A DNA stretch of 64,000 nt from Monocercomonoides exilis. Lineage: Eukaryota > Preaxostyla > Oxymonadida > Polymastigidae. A model generated the notes under the pieces. The model was given only the letters and a program-made list of their open reading frames with translations. It was not told the origin of the DNA and ran no database searches. The number at the start of each line of letters is the position of its first letter. The stretch's first letter is position 1. Positions 24,522-36,607 of this stretch are shown piece after piece. Both the position numbers and the translations under genes were made by a program. The stretch covers positions 1,811,001 through 1,875,000 of the forward strand of contig LSRY02000009.1 in NCBI GenBank assembly GCA_001643675.2, read 5' to 3'.

Positions 24522-27505
24522 TTATAAAAGAAGCAATGCGTTTAGTGTTTCTGGTGAAAGCGAGAACCTTCTGTCTCCAATAATTCGTCTTAAGCGAGAG
24601 AAAATTCTCTCACAAGATGCTTCGCTGCAGGGAAACATCGTTAAAGAATAGCAAATATTGGCAAAAATTGTTGGAATAATTCCTTGCTTGCTGATTTCAG
24701 AATAGAAAACTTGAGAATTATAATGTTCCACGTGCAGAGAGTCGTCCAGAAAAATTGAAGAAAAGAATGCTTTGAGGCTCTCAATATAGCAAGAAGCTTT
24801 CAGACATGAAATTTTTAGAAGATAATCATTGAATGCTGACTTCAATCTCAGAAACCAATCCATATTAATTGTTTGTTGGATTTTGAATAGAGATTTCTTG
24901 ATTTGTTCTGCTGACATTGTGCAATCAATGACTGAAAATTCATTTGCGCCAAGTTCTTCAACGTCTTTGTCATCTTCTGAAGTGTTTTCAACATTATCTG
25001 AGCTTTTATCTTCATCTTTTTTTGTTGAATTTGATTGCATGTCATGATCTTCAAGTTGTGAATGGTTTTTTCTTGTTTCGAAAAATGATGACTCTTGCTC
25101 ACTTCTAACACAGAAAGGAGAATGAACCTCGAATTCATCATCAGCTGCATTATTTTCTGCTTGAATAATGCCTGCTTCGTCGAAATCAATTTCATCGAGG
25201 TTTTCATCTTCATTTGAAATTGCTTCTTTTTCAATCAGTGAATTTTCTGTCAAAAGAGTTAATAAATGCAGCAAACTGTTGTTATGTGTATAGATTGGTG
25301 AAGTCGATGATATGGAGTGAAAATCTTTTGGAAGCGGCTGAAGTTGAACTTGTGTTTCAGTAATTGCGTCTGCTATTTTATCTTTTTCTGGGCTTATAAA
25401 TTGGAGAGCAGAATAAAAAGTCTCAACCGATAACGGAGAAGAGAATATTGGGTGAGGAAAATTTGTTGGAAAATTAGTTTTTTCATTCTTCGAAAAAAAT
25501 GAAAGCGCGTATTGTTTGTCTGCAAAAAATCCATTTTCGCTGTTCTTATCTTCCATTGCATGAGAAAATGTTTGTAACTTTTTCTGTTGATTCTTTGTAA
25601 GCACAATATTTGGAATTTCTTTTGAAGGACAAAGAAAGGCAGAGTCACTTGGCATAATATCTTTTGTGGATTGAATTGATGTACCGCAACGCATCCTTTG
25701 AATTTGAGTCTGATCTGAATCCTTTGAAAATGCAGATGAACATTTGAACAGCCTGTATTTTTCTTTCAATGTCATAAGTTCTGTTGAATAAGACTTTGAA
25801 AGCAAACCGTTTCTATATTCAAGAATACCAATTGGAGTTAAGGAATGAGCCAAAGCGATTTGATCTCCTCGTTCTTTCCCTAAAAATGAATTGAACAGTT
25901 GGATTACAATAAAGCAAACTCCATATTGCCAATCGGGGGAAGAAAATTCCTCAAGATCTTGCAACCACATGTATTGTGCAATGGATTTCAGAACATTGGG
26001 AAACACATCGCCAAGTTTTGTTTCATCGTTTTCAAATAATAACTGCAGTTGTTTCAGAGGTGCAAGTAATAATTCACATCGGATCACATCATCAATTTTT
26101 TCTTTGGATAAAAAATCTGTAAATGACGCATTGTGAAGATTTTTTGTTATAAAACAACATATTTCGAAAAGACAAAGCCACCTCGTTTCTATGAAAGAGG
26201 GGCATTTCGGTAAAAACGGGTTCTTTGTTGATGATTTTCTTGTTAACTTTGAAAATGATGTAATTTCTTCCTTTAATTGAACGAAAAATGAATAATTCTT
26301 AAAAAGGCGTATGACAATTAGATTGATTAAGTGGTTACAACAGTAAACAAATATCGGTGAAATTTTCTTCGGTGTTTCTTCGTCTGAGCACAACTTCGAA
26401 TGATCTGCAAAGCTTTGAATTGCGAGTTTTTGTGGAAGCAAGCCGTCCGTACAAAAACAGCGCACTTCTCCTTTCAAATTCGAAACTTCTCCAATAATAT
26501 CACTAGCCAGATTGAAGTAATCAGTGGTTGTGAAACATGCCTTTTCAATTTTCCAGAAAAATGGAGATGCCTTTGTCTGCAACGGAACAATTGTGATGAC
26601 AGTGTATTTTTTTCCAGCAACTATCCCTCCGTCCATCATTACGGCAACCATTGAATTGAATATTTTTGCATTTCGTTCAGAAATTCTTTTCTTTCCTTCT
26701 TCTTGAATAAGTGCTGTCAGCTTTCTATATGTGAGAGTTGGAAATATGGTTGTCGGTGAAAGAGTTGGATTTTGTTGGGAAGTGATAATTAAAGAAGAAA
26801 TAAATTTGTTGAATTCATTGGAGTAAGCAGAAAGAAAAGCAATGTTGCAATGACCAATTAAATGTAAATATTGCTCAACCAACGAATCAAATTGAAAATG
26901 AGTTGGAACAATTTTCTTTGCTGACGCTTCAGACAATCTTGAAGATGGATGAAACTTGAAATATGGCAAAATAGAAGATGTAGTCGTCAATGCGCATCGA
27001 TGATTTGTAACTTTTTCGCATCCTTTTCGCCCGGAGGTGGCACAATTTATTCCTTGTTTGCTGTTTGGGCACAAGAAATAAATATGTCCATCTTTTTTAA
27101 GAGATCCATCTGTCTTGACAGGAGTATATGCTAGCCAAAGCTTTCCATTACATGTTTCAAAATGAATCTTTCCAATTTCTTCTCCAGTATTGTTTGGGTG
27201 TTTGTAGACTTGTTTAAAAGCAGAAAAATGCAAATTAATCTGAGTGATAATATATATGAAACATACAATTTCCGCCATTGAAAGATTTTGTTCTTATTAA
27301 TTCCACGAATGTGCATTCATTGTTCTTTAATTCCTCAACTTTTCTTTCAAACGCTTCAAGCTGCAAAGATGAATTATATTAAAAAATAAATAATTATACA
27401 TGCTGGGATAAAATAAAATTGCCAAACAATATTTTTCGCTGACAAGCATCTTTGTAATTCTATCGGCAATTCTTTAATAAAGTCATTTAGATTCATTTCA
27501 CTCAT
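24522..27505 (-). CDS. hAT-family transposase, three exons, intact
   Basis: Cut-and-paste DNA transposase. I infer exons 27505-27428, 27360-27267 and 27208-24522. The introns (27361-27427, 67 nt; 27209-27266, 58 nt) are GT-AG, and the phases fit exactly, giving about 952 residues. The start ATG at 27505 begins MSEMNLNDFIKELPIELQRC. The second exon plus the start of the third form a Cys/His-rich N-terminal domain (FETC, YFLCPNS, KGCEKVTNHRC), plausibly a DNA-binding zinc finger. Catalytic-core landmarks are MMDGG, CFCTDG, YCCNHLINL and ETRWLCLFE. The C-terminal dimerisation motif reads SEASCERIFSRLRRIIGDRR then SLSPETLNALL, a hAT signature. Acidic and Ser-rich linkers separate core and C-terminus. 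The stop is TAA; 22 open codons follow to a TGA. TIRs and the 8-bp duplication were not located. Confidence 0.88.
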
Positions 27506-28080
27506 TTTTCAAATGATCTCGACAAACCGACTGATCTCAACAGACAGACTGATCAAGACATGATCAAGTCGAAAAGATCTGTCGATTCGTCAATAAAACA
27601 ATATTTTTGCATTTTCATGTTTTATTATTCATTTAAGTCATTCATAAAATAAAATAGAGCAAAAAAATTTTTTGAATTAAAATGTTATCCAATTTTTCAA
27701 TTTTTCCAAATTAATGATTCTGAAAAGAGTTTAGAAATTCATTGTCGGTCAAATTGTCGTTTCCGTTTGACAGAGTCTGTATGTCGCAAAGGCTTAACTA
27801 AACACAACAAAAATTTCACAAAAACCAAACAAAAGCAACGAATTTTTTGTTGATCTCATTGTTCTCGATACAAATTTTTTTGAAGAGAGTAATATTTTTT
27901 CCTAAATAAACTCTTTTAGGACGAAAATTGTTTGCAGATATTTTTCTAAAGAGAAATGATTGAATGAACCTTTCAATATACCCTAATTCCAAATGTTATC
28001 CTTAAATTTGTCATGAAAAAATTATCTATATAAATCTTGTCCAAAATAATGGGTGAAAAAAATGTGTTCTCTCTTGTTCA
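27506..28080. other. hAT 5' flank, no gene seen
   Basis: Contains several GATC-containing short repeats (ACTGATC, 27528-27585), possibly part of the hAT subterminal region. That link is inferred. Confidence 0.35.
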
Positions 28081-28089
28081 TCTTCCAGC

Positions 28090-28106
28090 AAAAAAAAAAA
28101 AAAAAA

Positions 28107-28148
<42 letters not shown>
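28090..28148. repeat. Poly(A) tract interrupted by GT
   Basis: About 20 A, then GT, then about 38 A, just upstream of the Merlin remnant. Confidence 0.9.
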
Positions 28149-28150
<2 letters not shown>

Positions 28151-28229
28151 GAGTTGAGCATAAATCATCTGATCTATTTATATAACTTGCTTGGGATTCG
28201 AAACTTGATTATTTATTTGCTTCTTTTTG

Positions 28230-28960
28230 TCAAAATAGACACACGTGTTTCAGGGGGATATAATATTTCGAGAGTTTGTTCACAAATGCGGAACGAAAGA
28301 CAGTAAGTTTTTGAAATAGAAACAATAACTCTTGTCATTATGGAAGCAATGCAGTGAAAACGGAAGGACAGGAAAGGAAGAAAGAAATAACAAGTGTAGA
28401 TTTTCGGAGGGGTGGAAAGATAAGATGGTGGTGGAAAGGGGAAACGGTTTATGATTGTCGCTCCAAACAGAAAAAAGGAAACTTTGATTCCAATTGTCCA
28501 AAAATACACAAAAGATGGAATATTTATTATTCCCGATCAATTGCGCGGTTATTCTTCACTGAAAACTCTTGGATATAAACATGTGTAATTCTTTTTGAAA
28601 AGTCGCAAATGTTTAATTCACAAATTAATTATAAATTTCATATTTTGTTGAAATTTCTGTTTCCACTCGCGAATCTTCAAAAGAATGTTTGAAATAGCAT
28701 TATCCAGAAATAGATCCCATATTAGTGAAGTTTGGTGTATATCAACAAAAACCTGAGCAAAATGGAAAATATCTGAAATGAATGAAAATGAAACATTTGT
28801 GACTTTTCAAAAAAAAATTACCCACATCAATCTGTGTGCCACAAAAGACATTACTGAATTCCTGAAACTGGAACGTGTGCAAATACAATTGAAGGATCAT
28901 GGCAACATCAACGATGCACACACACTTAATTTGGTTCAAGGATCAGACAAAAGCATGACT
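28230..28960 (+). pseudogene. Merlin-like (IS1595/ISXO2-type) transposase, copy 1, dead
   Basis: One frame reads SGGYNISRVCSQMRNERQ, KRKDRKGRKK, IFGGVER, then IVAPNRKKETLIPIVQKY, GIFIIPDQLRGYSSLKTLGY and KH. After the MITE at 28583-28823 it continues QSVCHKRHY, IPETG, TCANTIEGSW. This is the order of an ISXO2/Merlin DDE domain, including the IEGxW end motif. Stops interrupt it: TAA after ERQ, TGA before KRKD, TAA and TAG around QV (the TAG where Merlin proteins have Trp in QWVFGG), TAA after VER, and a TGA after KRHY. It is about 60% similar by eye to the copy at 41982-42813. No TIRs found. Confidence 0.75.
28583..28823. mobile_element. 241-bp MITE, GGGTGATT family, nested in Merlin copy 1
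   Basis: The ends are GTGTAATTCTTTTTGAAA and its imperfect inverse ending in AATTACCC. They are flanked by ACAT (28579-28582 and 28824-28827). Removing the element and one ACAT joins GYKH to QSVCHK in the Merlin frame, matching GYKHQTVCHK in the second Merlin copy. This independently confirms the boundaries and the 4-bp duplication. The interior is homologous to the copy at 59786-60025, including a shared minus-strand reading frame. Confidence 0.88.
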
Positions 28961-29192
28961 CTCTTTAACTGTTTTTGGTAAAATCAAAATTTTATTAAAC
29001 GTTCATTCAATTAATAAAATATCTGCAATTTGAAAAAGAAACTGAACATGTTCAAATGAAAGAGAAAGAAGAAGAAGAAGAAGAAATTACAAATGAAAAA
29101 AAGGAAATCACAGATATCGAAAATATTTTTTATGAAAATTGCAATGTTGAGTCTGATAAGGATTTCGGAGCAAGAGATGGGACAATTTAATA

Positions 29193-30095
29193 CACCATTT
29201 ATTATTCAAATTTGGTAAACTTATTATTCGAAATTATTTAACTTAATATTCATAATTGGTCAATTAATTATTCAAAACTGTTAAACTTTTTAATCGAAAT
29301 TGGAAAACTTCTTTTTCAAAATCAATAAAATTGAGCATTTTTTTTTAAAAAATCATTTGTGAAAACTTGATTTTTTGCTGAGTATCGGAAAGTGATAAAA
29401 ATATTAAAAATTTTCATTATCAATAAAAAGGATAAAAAATTGAACCTCTATAATTATTATTTGTGAATAAACATGAAAATTTCTGATTTTTCAGAAAAAA
29501 ATCATCATCCATGAAATCTGATTATTTTCAAATGAATAAATCTCACATTGTGAGTCAATGAATTATTCAATAAAGAAAAGTTATTTGAAATAATAGATAG
29601 GAAGATGAACAATAAATAATAAAAGATGAATTCCAAAGATGAATTCATGGATTTATTCACTAATAAAAAAAATACTTGTTTCCAGTTTGTAAAATTGATG
29701 CAAATTACTTTTCTTTATTGAATAATTCATTGACTCACAATGTGAGATTTATTCATTTGAGAATTATCCGATTTCATGGATGATGATTTTTTTCTGAAAA
29801 ATCAGAAATTTTCATGTTTATTCACAAATAATAATTATAGAGGTTCAATTTTTTATCCTTTTTATTGATAATGAAAATTTTAAATATTTTTATCACTTTC
29901 CGATACTCAGCAAAAAATCAAGTTTTCACAAATGATTTTTTAAAAAAAAATGCTCAATTTTATTGATTTTGAAAAAGAAGTTTTCCAATTTCGATTAAAA
30001 AGTTTAACAGTTTTGAATAATTAATTGACCAATTATGAATATTAAGTTAAATAATTTCGAATAATAAGTTTACCAAATTTGAATAATAAATGGTG
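29193..30095. mobile_element. Palindromic (foldback) element, CACCA-ended, 903 bp
   Basis: Two arms of about 395 bp (29193-29590 and 29699-30095) are near-perfect inverted complements around a loop of about 110 bp. Examples are TCTCACATTGTGAGTCA at 29541 and its complement at 29731. The ends, CACCATTTATTATTCAAA, resemble those of the 2436-3292 element. Left flank TA, right flank TG, so the duplication is either eroded or different. No coding content. Confidence 0.8.
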
Positions 30096-30099
30096 TGTG

Positions 30100-31200
30100 A
30101 ATATAAACCTTAAATTTTATTTTTCTTTTTAAATGATAATATTCAAAATATTTTTCTTTTTTTCGAAGCTTTTTTATACAAATAAGTCACTTTTTTTATG
30201 AAATTCGGAAATAACTTCATTGATCGAAAAATATTTTTTTTTTAATTCTTCTTTAAACCATTTTAGCAATTTGTCATTCTCATGTAACTTATGAACAATA
30301 CATAATATGATAAACAACAAGATTTTATAATATTCTAACCAAACCTTAATATTCTGACAATGTTAAGGAAAAAAACCTCAAATATTATAATTTATTGATC
30401 ATGAGTTTTTTAGATAAAAAAGAGAAGTTTGAGGTGTTTGGAGCTTCTCCTTGCTAATTTTAACAGTAGCCACAGCGACATGAGTTGAAAATATTTCTAA
30501 AGGGTTTTATAGAATTGCAATCTTCATATTTTAGGTGAAATTTACAAATTTCGAATAATATTCAACCTGTTCATTGATAATACAATTTTATTGCAGCGCT
30601 AATCGCGTAAAAGAATTTTCAAAATTTACAGAACATTGGTGATTTGAATTTTTTGAAAAAATGACGGATCTGCCAATGCCACAGATAAAGTTTTGGATAT
30701 TCGAATTGCTGTCAAGCTGTTTCAAGTAATAATTGAATCATTCATTGAATCGTTTAAGGAGAACGACTTTTCTCATTTTGATGTATTTACAAAAAAGCAA
30801 ACCTCTTGCTCAATTGTCAAACTGGAATTAGCATTTTTCTGAATATTTTGGTTCTGGAGCATTAAAATGTGACAGACAGATGTCTAATGATACGTCAAAG
30901 AAGAATACGCTAAAAGGCAAGTGATAGGATGCATGAAAGAAGAGTTTTAGATGTAGTTTAAATGATTGGATCTTCTGAACCATCATAAGTTGCACATTTT
31001 TCTCATTGAAACGTAAATTAAGGCGTAAAGTGAAATTTTCCTTAAAGCGAGTGTTCCTCCAAGAGATTGGGCCTTATGCATGAAAATTCTATTCATAAAG
31101 AAGCCGAGCGTGATTCGATATCTTTCCGATTGCCATCTTCAGCTGAAATGGGTGATGCCACGCATCTTGTTCTGACCCTCCATTCTTTGAAACCTCATTC
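30100..31200. other. AT-rich intergenic, no gene seen
   Basis: No frame longer than background and no repeats recognised. Confidence 0.5.
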
Positions 31201-31202
31201 AT

Positions 31203-32000
31203 CTACGACTTCCTCACAACATCGTTCCGCAGAATTTCCATCTTAATCTTCACACAACGCTTCCGCCACTTCACACCTCCTCCCTTTCACCGAAGAATTT
31301 GACATACCTTCATCTTCCGAAGCCTTTGCGCATTGTATCTTTGCATTTCCCTGTGCACCGTACATCCTACACCAGCAGTGTGAGTATTCCCTTGTACTCT
31401 GCAAGGGCTCCCCACCTGCCCCACTCACTCTGCCGGCGGAAAGGCTTCCGCGTGTGCGATGTGCTGTGCGAAGAAGATCATTCTTGCAGAAAGAAGAAGC
31501 GGAGAAACAAACAGAAGATGTAAGTTTTGATAAGAGCTGGGGCTTTGGTTGGGACAGGGAATGCGATAGATGCGGGGCTTGGCAGCGGGCTGGGCATAGG
31601 CGCAGGCAACAGAACTGATGCAAACGGAGCTGTTGTGGAGGGAAAAGAAGGAGGTGAAGGAAATGGAGGAAGGAGAGTGAAGAAGAGGAAGAGGAAGAAG
31701 GAGAGGAAGAAGAAATAGGTGAAGAAGGTGAAGAAGAAGAAGAATTTCGAATTGACGATTCATTTCCCACCAAACAACGCGGAATTATATCAACCGAACT
31801 CGAATGCGTTTTGTCTTTCATGAAAAAACTTATGCTTTTCCTGAGAAACACGAGAAAAGCAGTAAGTGACAGACAATCGCTGCTAATGTGCAAGGAACGG
31901 GTGGTCGGCTGTCTTTTGCGGCTGGTTCTGTTCACAGTACAGCTGGGAAATACAAGAGCAGTTGGGCTATGCGAATGAACTTGTATATTTTGACAGGGAT
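31203..32000 (+). pseudogene. Coding debris, plus strand, product unknown
   Basis: Plus-strand frames with ordinary composition flank a purine tract: near 31330-31520 (a stretch ending LCRRKGFRVCDVLCEEDHSC and a basic run, followed by a plausible donor GTAAGT at 31520), and near 31745-31975 (FRIDDSFPTKQRGIIST, ECVLSFMKKLMLFLRNTRKA, VVGCLLRLVLFTVQLGNTR). The middle is GAA/GGA low complexity. No family recognised. Confidence 0.3.
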
Positions 32001-32469
32001 GATTTAGGAAAGAAAGAGAAGTCGAAACAGAAGCAGCATTTATGCTGGTGAACCAGATGGAGCTGGTGGATGTGATGAGAGAGTGGAAGAGGGAGAAGGC
32101 GAAGAGGTTGCTGAAAGGGCAGAAGGAGGAGGAGAAGAGGAAGAAAGAGACGTGCTGTGAAGGATGGTGGAGGGAAGGAAAGCTGTTCAAGAAGGCACAC
32201 TTGCGGACAAGGTTTGTTGATGGTTTATATGTGGCTTTATGTAATATTCATGCATTTATTTATAATCACAATAATTTCTTTTTATTAATACTTCCAATTT
32301 ATATGTTTTTTATTATTATTTAAAATTAATTATTTACATTTTTCCTTTTATTATTTTGAACAAAATGAACTTAAAACCTTCAATTTCGCCTCCAGAGCAT
32401 TTGTCACAGCCGACTTAGCCCTCTCTTTCTCTCCTGCAGTTAAGCACATATATCCCTTCGCCCACTGCT

Positions 32470-32940
32470 TCTTCTCCGTCCTCTCATTTCTAAATTATTC
32501 CTCCGCATTCCTTTCTTTTGTCGCATTGTTCTTCCGTTTTGTCTTTTCTGCCTTCAACTTTCTTCGCATTAAGACTTCTGAAGCAATAAAATTCGTTTTT
32601 AGAGGAAAAAAATCGCTTATCAAGAAAGCTATCGGAGATATATGCAGTCCAGAAAAATTTTGGACTCGGTGGGTTTTTGTTTTTGACGTAACACATTTTT
32701 CGAGCAAGTTGCAATTTGACACGTCAAAAGAACAAAGGAAGATACAAAACCGACTGACGAAATGCTGTTTGTGTTTTAGCAGCTCTTTCAACAGAAACAT
32801 TGGAATCGATCCAAAAAGAGGTGAAAGAAGAGTTTCTGATGCTGTTTTGATTTTGTCGTCGAATGTGATTCCAACTAGGCTGAAGGAAGGATGTTGCGTT
32901 GATGCTTCAAGGTGTGGATGAAGATGGAAGGGGATAAAAA
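32470..32940 (+). pseudogene. Coding debris, plus strand, product unknown
   Basis: Protein-like peptides in different frames, such as SEAIKFVFRGKKSLIKKAIG near 32577 and VLAALSTETLESIQKEVKEE near 32776, suggest a broken or spliced gene. A possible acceptor TTTTAG precedes the second. Too short to classify. Confidence 0.25.
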
Positions 32941-33256
32941 ATTAAAGGGAGAAGAAAAAGTGAATGTTATTGAAAAGGTTTTTTTTTCATTATTTTTTTA
33001 TTCTTTTTGTTTTTCTTATTAAAATCGATATTTATTCAATTTCAAAATTCATCATTTTCTGTTTTCTTGTTTTCATGTTTCTTAATGGCTTCAATATTAT
33101 TTATACGTTTTAATTTATATATCTTCTCAGCTTTTCTTAATTCTGAGCATCCCCTGAAGTTATCCACAGGCCATCTTTATCTTTCACATTTCGCTTATCA
33201 AACACAAAAAAATTGGAAATGACAGAAACTTCAAAGAAAACATTGGAATTGAAAGA

Positions 33257-33405
33257 TCCGCTTCCTCCACCACCACCACCTCCTCCTCTTCCTCTTCCTC
33301 CTCCTCTTCCTCCTCTTCCTCCTCCTCCTCCTCCTCTTCTTCTTCTCGTCTTCTTCTTCTTCTTCTTCTTCTTCTCCTCCTCCTTCTTCTTCTTTATCCA
33401 CTAAT
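33257..33405. repeat. CCT/CTT/TCC triplet tract
   Basis: Nearly pure pyrimidine triplets, encoding only poly-Pro, Leu, Phe or Ser. Confidence 0.8.
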
Positions 33406-34260
33406 TCATCAAATTTTTGTTTTCCATCGTCGTCAATTTCTCATATTCAACTTTTCATTTTCAACAGAGTGAAGTCAGAGAAAGTGAGATGTTGATTTCG
33501 CAGCTGCTGATAGTATTTTCTGACTTCTTCCTAATAACGATTTCACATTTGTTGTCCTTCAACCAAATCGATTTTTCATTCAAAGTGAACACAAGCTGCA
33601 ATTTTTGATACGTTTCACAAGATCATTCAGATGAGCTTTTTTTCAGAATTGCGCGATGTTTGCAGATGAGATTTGTAGATATTCTTCTCCAACAAGATTC
33701 CTCCATTTCCACTACCTTCTTCGCGTTATCCGCAAGCTCAAGAGACAGAAAAAATGGAAGAAGAAGGAAAAAATAAACACACATATCTCATTCCTTTCAT
33801 TCAGTCTGTTCATTCACATATTCTGTTTCTTCTTTTTCGTTTCATTCTTCCTCATTTTCACCCTCTTACTCACATATTCATGCATTATCTATCTTCATTT
33901 CAATGATTGTGATCTTTCTTTTCCTCTTCATTCTATTTCGACAAAAAGACAACATACAACTCTTATTAATTGGAATTCTGTCTCTTTCAGACAATGAATG
34001 GAATTGAAGTGAAGGGCAATGAAACAAAAAATTGGATGAACAACAAAAAAAGATTTCTGTTTAAAAGAGAAAGAAGAAAGTTAAAGAAAGAGTGAGAGAG
34101 AGAATACAATCGTGATTGACTTGCTTCATTTGTAAATTTGATGAAAAAGAAAATAAACATATCTGTTGAAATCATTCAATTTTTAATTTCATTTTGTGAA
34201 ATGAAAAAAAAAAAAAAAGAAAAAAAGAAATTCAAAGAAACAAAATGATATCAGAATTTC
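33406..34260. other. No confident gene; 3' flank of copy C
   Basis: A plus-strand frame at 33656-33997 has a basic stretch followed by a hydrophobic segment, but its composition follows the CT-rich DNA. A short poly(A) run lies near 34203-34219. Confidence 0.35.
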
Positions 34261-34266
34261 ATTTCC

Positions 34267-35582
34267 TCAAATATTTACAAAATAATTAGAAATATTCAAT
34301 GACAATCTAAAATGATATTTTTTGCAAAGAAAATCAATTGCTCCATGAAAGCTGGTGATGGTATCTTCGTATCCTTCTTCTTCCATCTTTTCAAAAATCT
34401 TCCTTTTCGTAGCCTTTCTTTCCTCTTCTTCCCTTTCATCTTTATTCTTTTGTTTCAATTTCTTCGAAACATTCAAAAAGAATTGGAAGCATTCATTTGT
34501 CATGCCTTTATTCAACTTCGGTCGCTGCATCTCCTCCAAAACAGTATCAACAGCTCCTCCATTCAACAAGTCTTCAACTTTCACAACTCTTCTTTGCACC
34601 GCAATTCTCAAGGAGGAAATGCAGAGATTGCAAATTACTCCATTATTCCCTTTTGCTGCTCGATATATCTGTGCAATGCTGCTGATTAGCTCAACATTTT
34701 CTTCATTCTTCAATCGACAAATTTGAAAATAAATCGAGAATGTTTGCAGCCATCTCACCAATGCAAATTCTTCTTTCGTTTCTTTTCCTCCTTCCTCTCC
34801 TTTTTTCCTGTTCCAATCTTCATTTCTTGTCAGATATTCCAGTTCTCTTGCTGCTTCTCTTGCGAAATGCAGCTCATTCACAATAGTATCTTCCAAGAAT
34901 CCATTGGTGGAAAATCTATATATAAAAAATTGCCAAGCAGACTGATAGGCAAGTCGTGTCAGATTCTGATATTCCTGATGATGTTTGATGATTTCTTTGG
35001 TATCATTCAAATACAGTTCTTGCCTTAAAAACTAATTAGAAATAAGAAAAATAAGAAAAATATCAAAAGGAAATAATAATGTTCATACATCAAATTTGAT
35101 GTTGCCCAAAGCCAACAAAGCCATTTCCGCTTCCTTTTGTGTTTTTTCATTTTCCTCTTTCTTCAACGCCACTTTCAGAAGGCAAGGAACACAAATTGAA
35201 ATTATTTCAGGCGAGAGGAGATAATAAAGTGAAATATAGCATTCGCACAGATCAATCAGAAGCTTTTCATTCTTTTCCTCTTTTTTCTTCAGATTTTCTT
35301 CAGCAATCATCTTCTCAATTCTTTCACCCAAAGAAACTTTTTCAAAGCCAAAAAGATGTATTCTTTTCAAAATTTTCAAATATCCAATGTAATTCAACAA
35401 CAAAATTGCATTTTCCATCGAAAGTTTCTTTTCTTCAATCATTTTATGTATTTCATTGAAAAGTTCATCTAATAAAACAGATTCCAATTCTTCTTCTTTC
35501 ATTTCATCCATTAACACATTCATTTCAAAAATTTTCTGTTTCTGCTCAAAATAGGTGCTTTGTTCCAACTGTGAAAGTTTCT
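34267..35582 (-). CDS. Helical (ARM-like) family protein, copy C, intact
   Basis: The only undamaged member of the four-copy family here. Exon 35582-35089 starts after AG (EKLSQLEQSTYFEQKQKIFE) and carries MIEEKKLSMENAILLLNYIG, an EKMIAEENLKKKEEKNEKLL helix, DLCECYISL and ICVPCLLKVALKKEENEK. The 57-nt GT-AG intron is 35088-35032. Exon 35031-34267 carries IIKHHQEYQNLTRLAYQSAW, LHFAREAARELEYL, QIYRAAKGNNGVI, GAVDTVLEEMQ, EKMEEEGYEDTITSF and ends YFVNI plus TGA. About 418 residues are visible; a short 5' exon with the start codon is probably missing from my model. No signal peptide or membrane span. Charged-helix pairs suggest an alpha-solenoid cytoplasmic protein; function unknown. From memory, similar proteins form a large family in Monocercomonoides. 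Confidence 0.8.
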
Positions 35583-36225
35583 CTAAAAATGTTAAAAAAT
35601 CAAAAGAGAAAAAAGAAGCATTTGTTTTTTAAAACCAACTATTTCTTATAAAACGTTGCAAACCAAGATATATTTGACTTTTTGAAGTTGGCTGAGAAAT
35701 TGAAAAGTGAATCAAAAACAACAAATAAATTCGTTTTTCAGAATTGTCGTGTAAAATTCGCATCAAAAGAATTAAAAGCACCGTCAAATATCTAATAAAA
35801 CAGGATTCCAAACCTCTTTTGCCATCATGATTTTTGCTTCAAAACAAGCAAATCATAAAGAAGAAATACAGATCTCCAAATCGAACAATTAATAAGGGTT
35901 CACAACCCATAATTTTATAAGGTGAAGATATTTGATTGATGATATGATGCGGTTTGAGCAAATTTGAGCGTTTGTTCGTAAGGCTACAGATGCAACCATG
36001 CGAGTTATAGCATTACAGAAGAACAGGAACTTTTCTTGCAGACGGAGGAGAGAGTGGCTGTTTGCATCGATTGCTTGCGAAAAGTGAATTTGTGGGGGAA
36101 AATTACATGAAATTTGAACGTGGTGAAAAATTGCAAAATGTGTGGCATATCGTCAAATGCTATATTTTGAATGAAAAATGAATAAAGCAAGATACAAAAA
36201 AAGCGATTAAAAAGCAAGAAAGATT
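35583..36225. other. 5' flank of copy C, no gene resolved
   Basis: Should contain the first exon and promoter of copy C, but I could not identify them. Confidence 0.3.
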
Positions 36226-36607
36226 GAATTGAACCGCTTTGTCATTTCAGGGAAGTGCAGTGTACTTGGCATATCATTTGAGCAGGATTTGTTTGACGTA
36301 GTTTTTGGGGAGAAGGTTGGTTTTGTGGAAAAGGAAAGGGAATGGGGGGTTGGACAATGGAGGAAACGAGTTGAGCAAAACACTCAGCAGGCCTCAACAA
36401 CAATGACATTTGCATTTTGCACTAAGCAAGTTGGAAAGCTATCAGCAAAGACTTGTCGTTGAATTGAGCTTTGAAAAGGAGTTCTTTTCTTATTTATTTG
36501 GAGAGTGTGTGTTTTCATCTGATATCATGGCCAGCTTCACAAGGGATTCTCAACATTCGATGATGTTCTATGCCAGGCATTTATTCTCCAGTTGTCTGTT
36601 TTTTTAA

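Noticed and set aside
31243-32190. 315-residue serine-rich minus-strand frame
   Set aside because: Its composition follows the purine tract on the other strand. Plus-strand peptides there look more like protein.
33213-33404. Poly-proline/poly-phenylalanine frame
   Set aside because: Encoded almost wholly by a CCT/CTT microsatellite.
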